DNA from: Pyricularia pennisetigena | Taxonomy: Eukaryota > Ascomycota > Sordariomycetes > Magnaporthales > Pyriculariaceae | Direction: 5' to 3' | DNA: 64,000 nt | Assembly: GCF_004337985.1 (NCBI RefSeq) | Contig: NW_021940924.1 | Coordinates: 496,001 to 560,000 of the forward strand | Shown here: positions 42,537 through 52,897 of the stretch, one piece after another | How positions within the stretch are numbered: position 1 is the stretch's first letter | Layout: each line of letters begins with the position of its first letter | Program-made: the position numbers and the translations under genes | The notes under the pieces: generated by a model | What the model was told of the DNA's origin: nothing | Database searches by the model: none | What the model saw: the letters and a program-made list of their open reading frames with translations, nothing else

Positions 42537-44957
42537 TCACTTTGTTGCGTCTTGCAAAACGCCTTGTATAGCGGCAAACTCTCTCGCAAACTCGTCCTTC
42601 TCCATTTTGTGGGATGCCCCAAGCTTCCTTTTGAGCTTGGTATTAGCAGAGATCGAGCCCAGCGGCGCACGATCGCGGATAGTCGCTCTTTCAAAATCCA
42701 CAACCATAGGGTGATGGCCACTTAACAAGATGTTGCGCGCCTCAGCATCGCCGTGAAGGACGCCGAGACGATGCAGTTCGGCAAATGCCTTGGAAATCGA
42801 GGCAGCAGCAACGGATCTATCGATACTGGCAACTCTTGACAAAGGGTCGCCAGCCCAGCTGAGGAACAGAAAATACTCATAAACACCGCCATCGCAATAG
42901 TGCGGGAGTTCCAGAGGCATTAGTCCGAGGCATACAGGAACGTGCTTCCCCTGGATTGGGCGAAGGTGGTCATAAACCTTCTTTTCGTGTTGCAGAAATG
43001 TGAGGTTTGCCGTTTCCACGCCCTTCGCCACAAGCGTGTAACCATGCGAGGATAGCCGCACCTTGAAGAGCGAGCCTATAGACCCTGAAAGGTAGAGTGG
43101 CGCAGAGTCCGCATCAGGCCCGCGATCTTTGGCTAGCTGGGCTCGAAGCAGACATAAAAACTCCGTCCTGTCCATGTGGTTGAGCCCGTGACTACTGGCG
43201 TTCGGACAGGTTTTGTCGATTGATCCCCCAGATGCCAGCCCAAGGAGACATTGATGGGTGCAGTACTGCCTGTCCTGTATTCCTTTGTCTGTTTTGCTGG
43301 ACTGCACTCCTCCGCTATTCTTTCCCCTACGCCTGCCGGAGCCCGAAGCGTCATGTTTGCGATTAGATACCCGGCTCGGCGTTGGGGAAGGCATGAAATC
43401 ATGGTCGTCCTCGTCTTCGTTAGACACGTGCTGAGTGTGTAACTGCCGGCAGAACGCGCGGGTCCGAATCGGCGAGCGCTGAAAGCCCTGCCAACGGCGA
43501 GGGATATAAGGAGAGGCTTTTTCTTTATCCTTACGGACGGAAGCCGGGATTTTGGCAAGCACATCCTCGTACTCCACAGCCCATGTTTCAAGTCTGACCG
43601 TCGCGTCGTGCCACGATAGTTGGGGCGGCGGAGTACGTAGAGCCTGCAGGACAAAGGCAAAGACTTGTGCGACAGCTGTACGGTGGAGCCTGTTATCATC
43701 GTCGTCGAGGACGTCCAAGTTCGGGACGCAGACGTGGTAAAGGACCGTGGCGGGATCATCCGGAATATGGAGGAAGACAAAAGTTTGCCCTGTGCAGACG
43801 TACCCGTACTGGATGCCCTTGCCGATCATGTAAGAGAAAAGCTGGGTAACCACGGCGGCGGCAAGCGCTTTGGACGCGAGTACGAAGCCTTCACAATGTT
43901 GGCCAATCACGTCTCGCTTCGGCCTAATCTCGGATGCCAGGCCTGTGACCACCTCGTCTTGACTCAGTTTGTGCGGCGCTTTGTACTCGATTGCCATCGT
44001 TGGGATGTTTGCACCGTCTGATGTCCTATATATGCAAAACTGGTCTGCTCGATTGCCCTTCCCCTTCGCCTTGGCCGTGCGACGCGGTTTTCGGACTTCA
44101 CTCGTTGCAGATGCCGCGCCTGCCGAGCCGGTGGAAAGGGACATACGCTCGAGAGGTTCGGAAAGATGCTCGTCAGCCGGGCCGAGGTTTGTGTGGCTCT
44201 CGAACGTTACGGTTCCGCGCAGGCCAAGGCGCTTCCGCAACAGCGGGTTCTGGAACACCGCATCAACCAGCTTTTGTACTGCATTTTCGACGGTGTCGCG
44301 CTCAAATGAGCGAAGCCCCAGCTCGCTACTGATAGGAGCGATCAAAGATCGAACGTAATCTAACTGATGATTAGACGGGAATGTAGCATTCGTTGTGAAG
44401 GAAGTATTTTCGAGTAGGTCCCATATTTCCTCCTGTTTTGCTGCAAAATCGTGCCATTTGGCTATATGTTGGGGATAAACACGACCGGCAGGATTTGTTG
44501 TGTCACCTTGAGTGGTTAGAGATCGGTCGGTGAGGACTTGGATGGCAAGACTGAGCAAGTGGCAGGCGTTAAGGTATGGGCCAATTGTCAGTGGTTGCGA
44601 TGCCCTGGCGGCGTTTTCTGCTTCTTCGCGTCGGCGTTGCTCTTCTTCGCGTCGGCGTTGCTCTTCTTCGCGTCGGCGTTGCTCTTCTTCGCGTCGGCGT
44701 TGCTCTTCTTCGCGTCGGCGTTGCTCTTCTTCACGTCGGCGTTGCTCTTCAACGGCACGATTTTCTGCTTCTTCGAGCTTCTTGCGGAGCTTATTGAGTT
44801 CTTCCTCCATCTCGATTGGCGATGGACGGATGTTTGCAGGAAACAATGTTTGCTGGACGGGTAGTTGCGGGAAATTGAGTGGCGATCGTTGCACAGGCAA
44901 CAATGCTGCATGGGACCCGGCTCTACTTACGTAACCATTACTATTATGAACACGCAA
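42537..44957 (-). CDS. Spok-like spore-killer (toxin/antidote) homologue, 806 codons
   Basis: Intact single ORF with the domain order of Spok meiotic-drive proteins of Podospora. Numbering from the first ATG (44957): coiled coil ~50-118 built of EEQRRRE heptads; a nuclease-like region ~215-480 with a PD-(D/E)XK-type centre (D305, E324-Y-K326); a Cys/His cluster (C566, C570, C584, H590); and a kinase-like C-terminal domain with LVAK (K645), helix-C Glu (E658), HGDAEARN (H735-D737-N742) and VDFE (D754). In Spok proteins the nuclease part is linked to killing and the kinase part to resistance, in one polypeptide. A second ATG at 44810 is a likely alternative start; a GTAAGT lies between the two, so the leader may be spliced. 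All key residues are present and no lesion was found. Activity is inference. Confidence 0.8.
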   Translation of the reverse strand: MRVHNSNGYVSRAGSHAALLPVQRSPLNFPQLPVQQTLFPANIRPSPIEMEEELNKLRKKLEEAENRAVEEQRRREEEQRRREEEQRRREEEQRRREEEQRRREEEQRRREEAENAARASQPLTIGPYLNACHLLSLAIQVLTDRSLTTQGDTTNPAGRVYPQHIAKWHDFAAKQEEIWDLLENTSFTTNATFPSNHQLDYVRSLIAPISSELGLRSFERDTVENAVQKLVDAVFQNPLLRKRLGLRGTVTFESHTNLGPADEHLSEPLERMSLSTGSAGAASATSEVRKPRRTAKAKGKGNRADQFCIYRTSDGANIPTMAIEYKAPHKLSQDEVVTGLASEIRPKRDVIGQHCEGFVLASKALAAAVVTQLFSYMIGKGIQYGYVCTGQTFVFLHIPDDPATVLYHVCVPNLDVLDDDDNRLHRTAVAQVFAFVLQALRTPPPQLSWHDATVRLETWAVEYEDVLAKIPASVRKDKEKASPYIPRRWQGFQRSPIRTRAFCRQLHTQHVSNEDEDDHDFMPSPTPSRVSNRKHDASGSGRRRGKNSGGVQSSKTDKGIQDRQYCTHQCLLGLASGGSIDKTCPNASSHGLNHMDRTEFLCLLRAQLAKDRGPDADSAPLYLSGSIGSLFKVRLSSHGYTLVAKGVETANLTFLQHEKKVYDHLRPIQGKHVPVCLGLMPLELPHYCDGGVYEYFLFLSWAGDPLSRVASIDRSVAAASISKAFAELHRLGVLHGDAEARNILLSGHHPMVVDFERATIRDRAPLGSISANTKLKRKLGASHKMEKDEFAREFAAIQGVLQDATK
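44621..44746. repeat. 21-bp in-frame tandem repeat (six units) in the Spok-like gene
   Basis: CTTCTTCGCGTCGGCGTTGCT repeated six times without spacer; the sixth has one silent change. Each unit encodes one coiled-coil heptad (REEEQRR register), so unit gain or loss changes coiled-coil length without shifting frame. Confidence 0.95.
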
Positions 44958-45882
44958 ACAAAAGTTTACAAACTAATTACGTGGGGCAGCATCTTTAGCC
45001 ACCATATGGGGAGAGCATGGTGGGGCACATACCTTGGTCGCAGACATTGGTCTACTAAGCACCCTATGCATAACCTGCTATAAATGGCCAACAAACCTAA
45101 ATGTACTCTGTACATTTGTTGTGTCTTGCTCCGGCAAGGGATTCCAAGACACTGAGGGTCACTGCTTTCTCGAAAGCAGATTTGATGCCCTCGTTAGAGA
45201 AAATCTGGCTGTCGAAAACATCGCCAATGCGCAGTGACATAATAGAAGTTTATGCAAAGTGTGCCTCAAAGCAGGCCTTGAAGATTGGGATTGGATTGTT
45301 ACATGGTCCAGCCAATGTCAATCATTGCGGGGAATGCGCCAGCAGCTATCCACCAAACAAATTGGCTCACACTGTGGAGCGAAATGAATTTGCAAGGCAA
45401 CGGAAAGCTATCGCCAACAGAGTGACAAGTGTAATAGATGGGACGACGGGTAAATGAAAAAGAAAAATTGGCGAGCATGTTGAAGCATTGCGCGACATCT
45501 CGGGTTAACTTTTATTTGGATGTCACGTTCAGTAAGTTGGGCAAAATAGAAATAAGCACAAAATAACATTGAGAATGTATGCGTGAACGATTGTAACATG
45601 ATGTTGCTCTTTGCCAACAACGTGAGCTGCCTGCAGCATATATGACCAACGTCTACGTGGATATACAAGTCACCGCATGACTTGTAGATATTATTTCTCA
45701 AACACCGTCAGCCTTAGGCTAGACAAGCTCGATGATCACATCTCCAAACATCTTCGAATAAAGTCGCAACTGTGCTAAACCCTAGAAAATATTGTTACTC
45801 TTCTCGCCAGGCATGTTGGCGAAGTGCAGCCGCTGGACCTCCTCCACAAAGCGCCTCGCCCTCACCGTCCCATCACGAAGCG
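44958..45882. other. Intergenic region upstream of the Spok-like gene
   Basis: No supported gene. ORFs at 45034-45457 overlap in different frames and have no recognised domain. Confidence 0.4.
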
Positions 45883-46659
45883 CTTGACTTAAGCAACTCA
45901 TAAGGTTTCGCCGCCCAAGGCAATAAATACTGCACAGCGTGTCGCAAACGGCGACTTCCTTGTACCAATTAATGGTTGCGCAGGGACGGGCAAGGGTGCA
46001 GGAACGACTGGAGATACCATACCCGCAATATGCTCTGTACCCACCATTTGGAGCTGGTCCCGGACTATCGCTGAAGTTGGCCAATGACAAGATGCACATA
46101 TATTTACTGTGGGCGCAAACTTGGTGAAGCTGACCAATTGAGATGCGGGAATTGCTTCGAAGCGGGACCGAGTGTCGGCAAAAATGGAGACGGATTCAAG
46201 ATACGTGATTGGCCAGGAACGACATTTCTTCGAAATGCTGAAGCGCATACTAGAGTAGTAAGTAGGGAGAGAGAATAGATAGATGAACAATAGTGAATAA
46301 GACAAGGCCTGGCCAGCAATCCGCCTCGCCCCGCCGCAAGCGACCCTCCTGACTGGCGGCGCCCAGGGCCGACCGCCTCGCAGGAGGGTCATCAGCAGAA
46401 GAAGATTGCTAACGGCTGCGACTTTTGCAACCGTTACCACCTGTCCGGGCACTGCAAGGGCGAAGAGGACTGCAAATACAAGCACCCGCCCCACCTCAAA
46501 GACCAAGAGCTGCTTGCCCAGAGGCATCTGGCCCGCAGTATGTACTGCGGTATCGGTTGCGAGGATTTTGACTGCCATTACACGCACCACTACCGATACG
46601 GCCGCGATTGCGGCATGGGTGGTAATTGCAAGTTTAATGAAACCCACTATATTGATCTT
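45883..46659 (+). pseudogene. CCCH-type zinc-finger protein, nonsense-riddled
   Basis: One plus-strand reading shows a fungal tandem-CCCH protein in pieces. 45905-46256 reads as the helical N-terminal part (WSWSRTIAEVGQ; DAHIFTVGANLVKLTN; AKMETDSRYVIGQERHFFEM) but with in-frame TGA codons at two sites (after VGQ and after LTN) and a TAG after RILE. 46290-46659 is an open exon with CDFCNRYHLSGHC...CKYKHPP, then YCGIGCEDFDCHYTHH and CGMGGNCKFNETH, i.e. three CCCH-like fingers, ending at a GTAAGT donor. Such proteins bind RNA or DNA. The TGA codons are explained by CGA-to-TGA changes. Confidence 0.65.
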
Positions 46660-47589
46660 GTAAGTCGTTTTCCATAAAATTGCACCTAGGTGTTGTTTCC
46701 TCTCGCCGTTTGGGCAGCTACTGAAGGTTCAAACCGCAGAAACGAGTAGCCAAGATATACGAGGACGGCACCAAAGAACACGTTTCATCTCCATAGGTAC
46801 GATGATTTTACCTCAGAAAATACTAGCAGCACCTGTGCTAATTGTAGCTGAAACGGGGTTGTTGGCTGGTGAAGTAATCTGGGAAGTATTTTTGCTTGTT
46901 GATTTTTCTTTAACTCGTAATTGGAAGTTCCATTGTATGCCTCTTCTTTTTGCCCGACTTCTTGTACTCGTGATTTGCCGTAACCCTTGTCAGAGGCTAG
47001 AGAGATGTTCTTGCTCAAAGTGCAGGTGATAATTGTGGATGCTATTTAGATGAGTAGCATGCATTGGAGCGTCCAACTCCTCATGAACTTTTGCGAATGT
47101 GAGCCGACACCCCTGGCGCCTCGGGAATCTCGAAATCGATGTCTGTCTTCCTCTGTTCTATCGCTGACATAATCTACCGCTCCATGCTACCCTGAGCTTT
47201 TAAGGCAGGCCCTGTCGGGAGATTATGGGCAGTAGTTGGTGGGAAGTTTGAGAAGGTTAGGCGGGATGGGAAAGCCTTCTTCCCTCGTCTCACACTTTTT
47301 CCACCATGCAGGAGGCCTTTGGTGCGCATACGATTGGGAGAAGCACACAAAAATTCGTGTTGGGGCATAAGAATAATCCTGATTTGATGTTCTGCACTCT
47401 GGTGCTTCATCACACCGGTTTGTTTTCCAGCCAGGTACCAGATCAGTTCCGTGCAAGTGCCTAGCTCAAAAGCAGCGTTATTTATTGAGTGTGCAGGTCT
47501 CCGCTGCTCGCTAAAGAGTGCAATTATTTCATGATTGTGCCTTATCAATTGATGAGTTGACTACAGACGACGCAGCACGCTCTTTCGTA
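46660..47589. other. Gene-poor stretch
   Basis: No supported gene. ORFs at 46785-47029 and 47174-47548 occur on overlapping frames without domain features. Confidence 0.35.
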
Positions 47590-48104
47590 ACGTTGGACCC
47601 CACATCTCCGACCCCCCTGAAGTCTGGCCCTAAAAATATCTACTCAGCCACATCAACCCTTTGTTTTATCTTATGAATATCTCGACGAATATTTCACTTT
47701 AGAACTTTATTTTTGAAGATTTTTGCTCCAAAATTTCCAATGAAAGAATACACTGAGAATCAACTTCTTGCTGTCTGAAATGGCAGCAAGAAATCAGCTT
47801 ATTGAAAGCAAAATTGGAGGCGGTACGGCCGGCCGAAAGGAAAAGGGCGATTCCGGATCCCAACGAACTTTTGGTTCGCAAAAAAAAAAAAAAAAACGTT
47901 TTTGAAACACAGGAAAATAATAAGGATGGCTTGGGAAACTCCGATGATGGGGAAGATGTTAAAGAACCGTGGGAACCTAAAATCAATTGTATTGTTGTGC
48001 GTTGATAATTTTATATTTAAATCGGTTTATAAAAGGGGTATTTTGTCTTTACATTTTTCAAGGGGGCCGGACTTAAGAGGGATTAGAGATGTGGGGTCCA
48101 ACGT
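47590..48104 (+). mobile_element. Non-autonomous (internally deleted) Fot1/pogo-type element, 515 bp
   Basis: TIRs ACGTTGGACCCCACATCTC at 47590 and its complement ending at 48104, flanked by TA (47588-47589, 48105-48106). The interior keeps the first 12 codons of a transposase (MKEYTENQLLAV from 47740, then TGA) joined directly to its C-terminal tail (47802-48005: KLEAVRPAERKR, DPNELLVRKKK, ending CIVVR); everything between, including the DDE core, is deleted. The ends match the 10800-12659 family in part (ACGTTGG, CCCCCCT blocks), so this is a sister family, not the same one. Confidence 0.88.
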
Positions 48105-48383
48105 TAAATCCATAGTCGCCAATAAAAGACCCTGAGCCGGTGTACGTTTCGACAGGCACGTCAACATTGAGCTTGTCTCGAACTGCAACAAAAATACCCT
48201 TTGTATCATTTTCTAATCTCTCGATTTATTTCCATTCCTCGATCGATTTTGAAGAGCAAAGAGACACCAGTCGCCTAACTAGAACCAGCCTCGCGAACGC
48301 ACCAGCATAAGGGATACCCCTTCCAGCGCACCAACAGCAATTTCTTTGAGGATAGAAACCCTGGCTCGAAAAGTAACAGGAGG

Positions 48384-49632
48384 CTACGCGAATCCCCATC
48401 GTTTATTTGAGAACGGAGAAAATGCTGTCGTGTCAAACGTAGCGTGAAGCTGGCTTGAAAGTTGGCTTATGCGAGATTGGCAGCTGGAACAACCCTTCCA
48501 ACCGTCCCCTGACAAGTGCATGCCCTGGAATTCGCAAGTGACTTCTTTCTCAACGCGGGCGGCAGTTGCCTCTAGAAAAATCGCTGGTACGACTTCCTCC
48601 AGCTGTTTTTGAGCCGAGTCTGGCTCAATGTCGGCAACTCTCCCCTTTTTCTTTTTCTTCTTATCTTTCTTCTTGGAAGCATAGCTGCTCTGTGCGCTCT
48701 CCTCCACACAAGAAGCTTCAGGCCTTGTTGTGTCAGACTCTGGAATCGGCTCGCTGGTGGCTGGTTCTGGTAATGCTTCTTCCAGCAAGTCTAGTTGATT
48801 TGTCGCGGGTGGATGCCGCGGGCTCACTTCTAGACCTGAGTCGGTAGGTTCTGGCGTCGCTTCGGGTGGTGATAAAGTCTCTGGTGAGGAGCCAGAATCA
48901 AGCTTCTCAACATGCTGAGTCGGGGGATTCGCGTCACCCTGCGGAAGCGCCTCGGGGTCCCCAACAAGCTCTGTCAGGACTTCAAAGCTCAAGTCGCTGA
49001 TCGACAGCTTTTCGACATTAGTCTTTGACACAGCGCATTCTGCTAGCAAAGATGGATCCTGAACAAGCAACTTGAGACCGTCTTTTAGGTAGCTCCTGAA
49101 CCATACATCGTCCGAGCGTGGGGTTGGGTATGCGTTCCGTAGTAGACCAAGGACTGTCGGGAACGGAAGCCCACTTCCAAGCCTTACTACTTCCAATTTT
49201 GCAAGCTCCTCCAGGTCGGACAGCTCGTAATCTCGAGCCCACCCGTAGACTCGGATGGCTGTTCTATATTCTGAAGACATCTTTTCATGGGCTGTGCCCT
49301 TGGGCAGGAGACATTGGTAGGTGTTGGTGAAGAGATAATGGACGAGAACGTGGCCGATATCTTGAGTCATCTCGAGCAATGATACTATTTGAGCCCATGT
49401 TTGTATCTTTGTGTGCAGTTTGGGGCACTTGCGAAGTAGAGAGCTTGGAACTTTGAGTGCTGTTCCGTCCCCAAGTTTGAGTTCGATGATTGAGGCTGCG
49501 TATGGGCTGTTTTTGATGATTTCAATCAGCGCAAAGACAACTTTAAGAACAGTTGAGCACTCACGAGGATTCAGGCCGTGTGTCATCATCAAGACCGTTT
49601 CCAGAGGCAGATGCCTTGTTCTTTTTCTTCAT
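48384..49632 (-). CDS. BTB/POZ-domain protein, two exons, 396 residues
   Basis: Exon 1 49632-49565 starts MKKKNKASASGNG; a 58-bp intron (49564-49507: GTGAGT donor, GCTGAT branch, AACAG acceptor) joins it to exon 2 (49506-48384), giving SSPYAASIIELKLGDGTALKV, the start of a fungal BTB fold. The BTB part (residues ~23-125) continues with LLRKCPKL and VLVHYLFTNTYQCL, followed by the helical extension (RVYGWARDYELSDLEELAKLEV). The C-terminal half is Pro/Glu/Ser-rich with a poly-lysine patch (KKKDKKKKKKGR) and a CSSCQ motif. Fungal BTB proteins of this type are protein-interaction adaptors without known partners. The longer continuous ORF starting at 49592 is an unspliced reading. Confidence 0.75.
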
Positions 49633-50205
49633 GTTTTCCGTTGAGCAATGGCTTGAGATGCAGAGTATGCTGTCCGGTTTGTGCTCGATAGGTCAAAGAA
49701 TCCATGCTCGCAAGCTGTATTATACAGGTAAAATGTATCAGTCTGCTTTATATCTATAACGGTCCGCGCGGACCTGCGCTGCTGACCCTTATGTGTCTTG
49801 TACCACGTCAAATTGCGGCCCAACGGCTGTAAATGGGACGACAGCGCTCAAATCAAATCACGCAATAGAACGAAACAGCTGCAGCCAATCACTCTTTTTT
49901 ACTTCTTTGCAGTATTTGATTGGGTGTGTTTGGAAACCCCGACAAGTCGATGCAACCATCCTTGCGTATTACCGAGTCACAAGGTAGCAGTCTATGACGA
50001 GTATAACGTGGCTTGACAGGGCTCGGCGTTGATTTCGGCGTTTCGGGAAGACCTAGTAACTCAAATGCCTTCACGGTTGTTTTCTGGCAGCGGATCGTTC
50101 CGAAATATCTCGGATTTTTTACGATAGTATGCTCTCGACAAGGTTAGTCTCGGCGCAAAGTGAAAATGCGCTCCGGGATACGCATTTCCCATATTAATAA
50201 GATGC
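49633..50205. other. Intergenic region
   Basis: No supported gene. Confidence 0.4.
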
Positions 50206-50805
50206 GCAACCCAGCGGCATTTTATCAGCAACAAACCATTGGTCGGTCAACCTCCAGTTAACTTCGCCACGTATCACCATGCCAATGCCGGACTTTGCAT
50301 TTCGCCGCCCTATAAATAGTGTGCCCGGTGATGGAGGGCCTCCTGCATCGTGATGCATGCCATTCTGACTGAGATAAGGTAAGTGGCTTAGAATTGCTTG
50401 GTTGTCTGCAGGGCTAACAGCACCTCAAGAATTTCATAAGCAAACCCAGTACGGCCAATTCCAGCAGTACAAACCAAGAACTCCAGATCCGATGAATACA
50501 CCTATCACCGCCCTTAACATCCCCCAAAATTGCGAAATCTTGTGTCTCACAAATACTCTAGCAGCTACCTCGATCCTGACCTTATCGACAACCGGTGAAG
50601 GCTCTCTTGCATTTCGAATGATAATTCCGTAGCCGGGATCGCCCACTGCCAAGACTGTTAATAGTTAATAGGAGGGTCGTGGGCCTCCCACATTTCATTG
50701 TGTTGGACGGGCAACCAATCACAGGCTCCCAAGTTACCTGGCAGTGAAGATCGTTTCCTTACCTAGCATACCGCGATTATGTAGGCCTTGCATTACAAAT
50801 GCTGG
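50206..50805 (+). repeat. ~600-bp dispersed inverted repeat, left copy
   Basis: Matches the reverse complement of 60595-61193 over its length (for example GCAACCCAGCGGCA, GGTCAACCTCC, GCTAACAGCACCT, CCAGTACGGCCAA, GATCGCCCACTGCCAAGACT, CAGTGAAGATCGTTTCC). The segment 50491-50603 is in the opposite relative orientation to its counterpart. It also contains a palindrome-rich GGAGGGCCTCCTGCATCGTG block near 50335. No coding capacity; ORF 50402-50632 is not conserved. Confidence 0.85.
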
Positions 50806-51451
50806 GTGCTCCACCCCCTTAGCCACGCCACTAACAGGCATAGCCACACCAAGCCTGGCAACCCCAGATTAGTTCGCAAATTCCTCCTCAGTTAGCAGGA
50901 CCGCCAACATCCTACCCGTGTGTCTTCTCAAGCTGTCTCGGCGCACCTTGTTTAAAGATCTTTAAAAATTAAACGGGCTGCGCCGAGAGGTACATTCAGT
51001 CTCGGCATCAGTGGTCCTAAAAATCGGCTTAATAAAGCCATTGGCTCCGACGCCGTTCCCATCCTGCTGCTGCTCGTCACCATCGCCACCGCTGCCCTCC
51101 AGTCCAGGCCGAGCATATTACAAATACTGTGCAAAGGACGCAAAAGCACCACTTTTGTTGTAAGCCACAATTTCAATAGGCCAGCTCCCGTACATTGCCA
51201 CTCGATGCCGACATTGCGCTTTGCAGAGCTTTGGGTGAATTGTTTATAATAGTGGGACTCCCGTCTCTCAAGCAGTGGCTCAATTCCGGGGCTAACGGCA
51301 GAGGCATCGGCTAAGCTAGCTCTAACCACTGTAAAGAATTTCAATACGATTCTTCTTCGGCATCCCGATAACCGCACAGTCAGGGAGACGCAGAGGCATC
51401 TAGGTAGTTGCCCGCTTGAAACAGCCGCAGAAGTAATACCTTAGATACAAG
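50806..51451. other. Intergenic region
   Basis: A 141-codon minus-strand ORF (51377-50952) spans it but shows no domain and lies opposite the next gene's promoter; I do not call it. Confidence 0.35.
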
Positions 51452-51988
51452 GTGACAAAATTGACACGGCCAACGCTAAAAGGCTCGAAAGTTGAAATTA
51501 GAAAAAAGAAAAAAGAAGCGACAATGAAACGCCATTTCCGATACACCACCCTACAAAGCTGGCACACATTTCTATCCCTACCCCGCCAGCTCTCGGTGTC
51601 ATGGCACCGCGCCCGCCTCCGCGAGGAGCTCAGAGAGCGTCGCGCCGCCAACACATCGCTTTCGCGGCTGAGCGAGACGGCCGACGTCATTTTTACGATC
51701 AGCAGGGCGCGGTTCGACGGACACACCCATCGACATCGCGTGATCGACGCAATGCCCGCCAGCGTGCTGCTGTATATGATGGCTAAATTCAGCCTGCGAT
51801 GGGCTTTTTATCGCATCGTGGCGTTTGCGTGCGGTGCGAGGGGTCGGCGGCTAACAAGTGTCAGGGAGGTTGTCAACCCAATGAAATTCAGCAAGGTCGA
51901 TGAGGTTGCAGGGCGGCATAGGTTGGATGCGCAAACCTTTAGGAATTGGGCGGGGAGGGTGAGGGCGTTTTGGCCTCTGCTGCCTTGA
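51452..51988 (+). CDS. Conserved fungal hypothetical protein, ~154-178 residues
   Basis: Open frame from ATG 51452; the internal ATG 51524 (MKRHFRYTTLQSWHTFLSLP) is the likelier start because the first 24 residues are lysine-rich and atypical. The body has LREELRERRAAN, LSETADVIFTISRARFDG, a hydrophobic helix region (LLYMMAKFSLRWAFYRIVAF), LTSVREVVNP, and ends VRAFWPLLP. This pattern is one I recognise as a widely distributed fungal protein of unknown function. No introns, no lesions. It lies just inside the left inverted-repeat copy. Confidence 0.7.
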   Translation: MTKLTRPTLKGSKVEIRKKKKEATMKRHFRYTTLQSWHTFLSLPRQLSVSWHRARLREELRERRAANTSLSRLSETADVIFTISRARFDGHTHRHRVIDAMPASVLLYMMAKFSLRWAFYRIVAFACGARGRRLTSVREVVNPMKFSKVDEVAGRHRLDAQTFRNWAGRVRAFWPLLP

Positions 51989-52897
51989 TGGCCATCAAAG
52001 CTGTTGAGGGGAAACTTTTGGTTTGGCGTTACATCGAATCGGATGTCACTAGTGCTATTTTATGATCCTTGAGGGGTCATGTTTGTGCAGATATCTGAAA
52101 TATTGTGGGAAAATAGTCCTGTGGGATTGAATCAAGAATTGCATTTCATGAACGAATCAACGTTGCTAAATTGGCGCCATGACGCGTTGGCCGAGCTTAG
52201 GCCAGCCGTGTGCTGGTGGACGGCCTCCCGCATGGTTGAGAAAATGCGAGGTAGGGGGGCACACTCCTCTAGACTGTTTGAAGTTTTTTTCTGCCAATTA
52301 CTTCGTAAAAAAACAACACTATTACTATGACTTTTAATTACCTCGCACTATTATGTTCGCCTTCCATTCTTTGTTATGCCCAACATGAAAATCAGAAATC
52401 TCGCTGAAGGATTTTGCAGCTTACAAATCTATTATGCCCAAAATTATCAAGATTTCAGCAAATAATCTGAAGGGAGCAGGAGGCCTCCTGCATGTACATA
52501 TGAGACCAGGAGGAAATTCCCTCGCGTCGCTAAAGCATCTGGACAGGCTTTCACGGCTGCAAATATCAAGCTGATAATTTCTGTTGGATCTGATGTCAGA
52601 TCAATGCGCGAGACACTGGTATGTCTGGTGTTGCACTGCCTCACACCAATCATAATTATTTGAGAACAAATCACTGTATCGTTCTATGTCTCCCTTATCA
52701 CCCTTCATACAAGACAAACTTGTGAGCCCGTTTGTCAAGCTACCGCCCTCCTAATTCCTTTTCCTCTTTGCTTCGAGTCTAAACTGTCCTGTGATAGCTA
52801 CTTATTGCTGTATGCTAAAACGTCCTCATTTTCTTCCTCGTCTATCAGGACAAACACTTGTGAACATAACAAACACAAAAACCTTCGAGCTCTCACA
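51989..52897. other. Intergenic region
   Basis: Only short ORFs; the last 150 bp is a CT-rich promoter/leader for the 52898 gene. Confidence 0.4.

Noticed and set aside
44512..44934. Three plus-strand ORFs with Ser/Arg- or Leu/Ala-rich repeats
   Set aside because: They are antisense readings of the 21-bp heptad array in the Spok-like gene.
50402..50632. ORF in the left 600-bp repeat
   Set aside because: Frame not conserved in the right copy and interrupted by the inverted segment.
50952..51377. 141-codon minus-strand ORF
   Set aside because: No domain, no splice signals, and located opposite the promoter of a better-supported gene.
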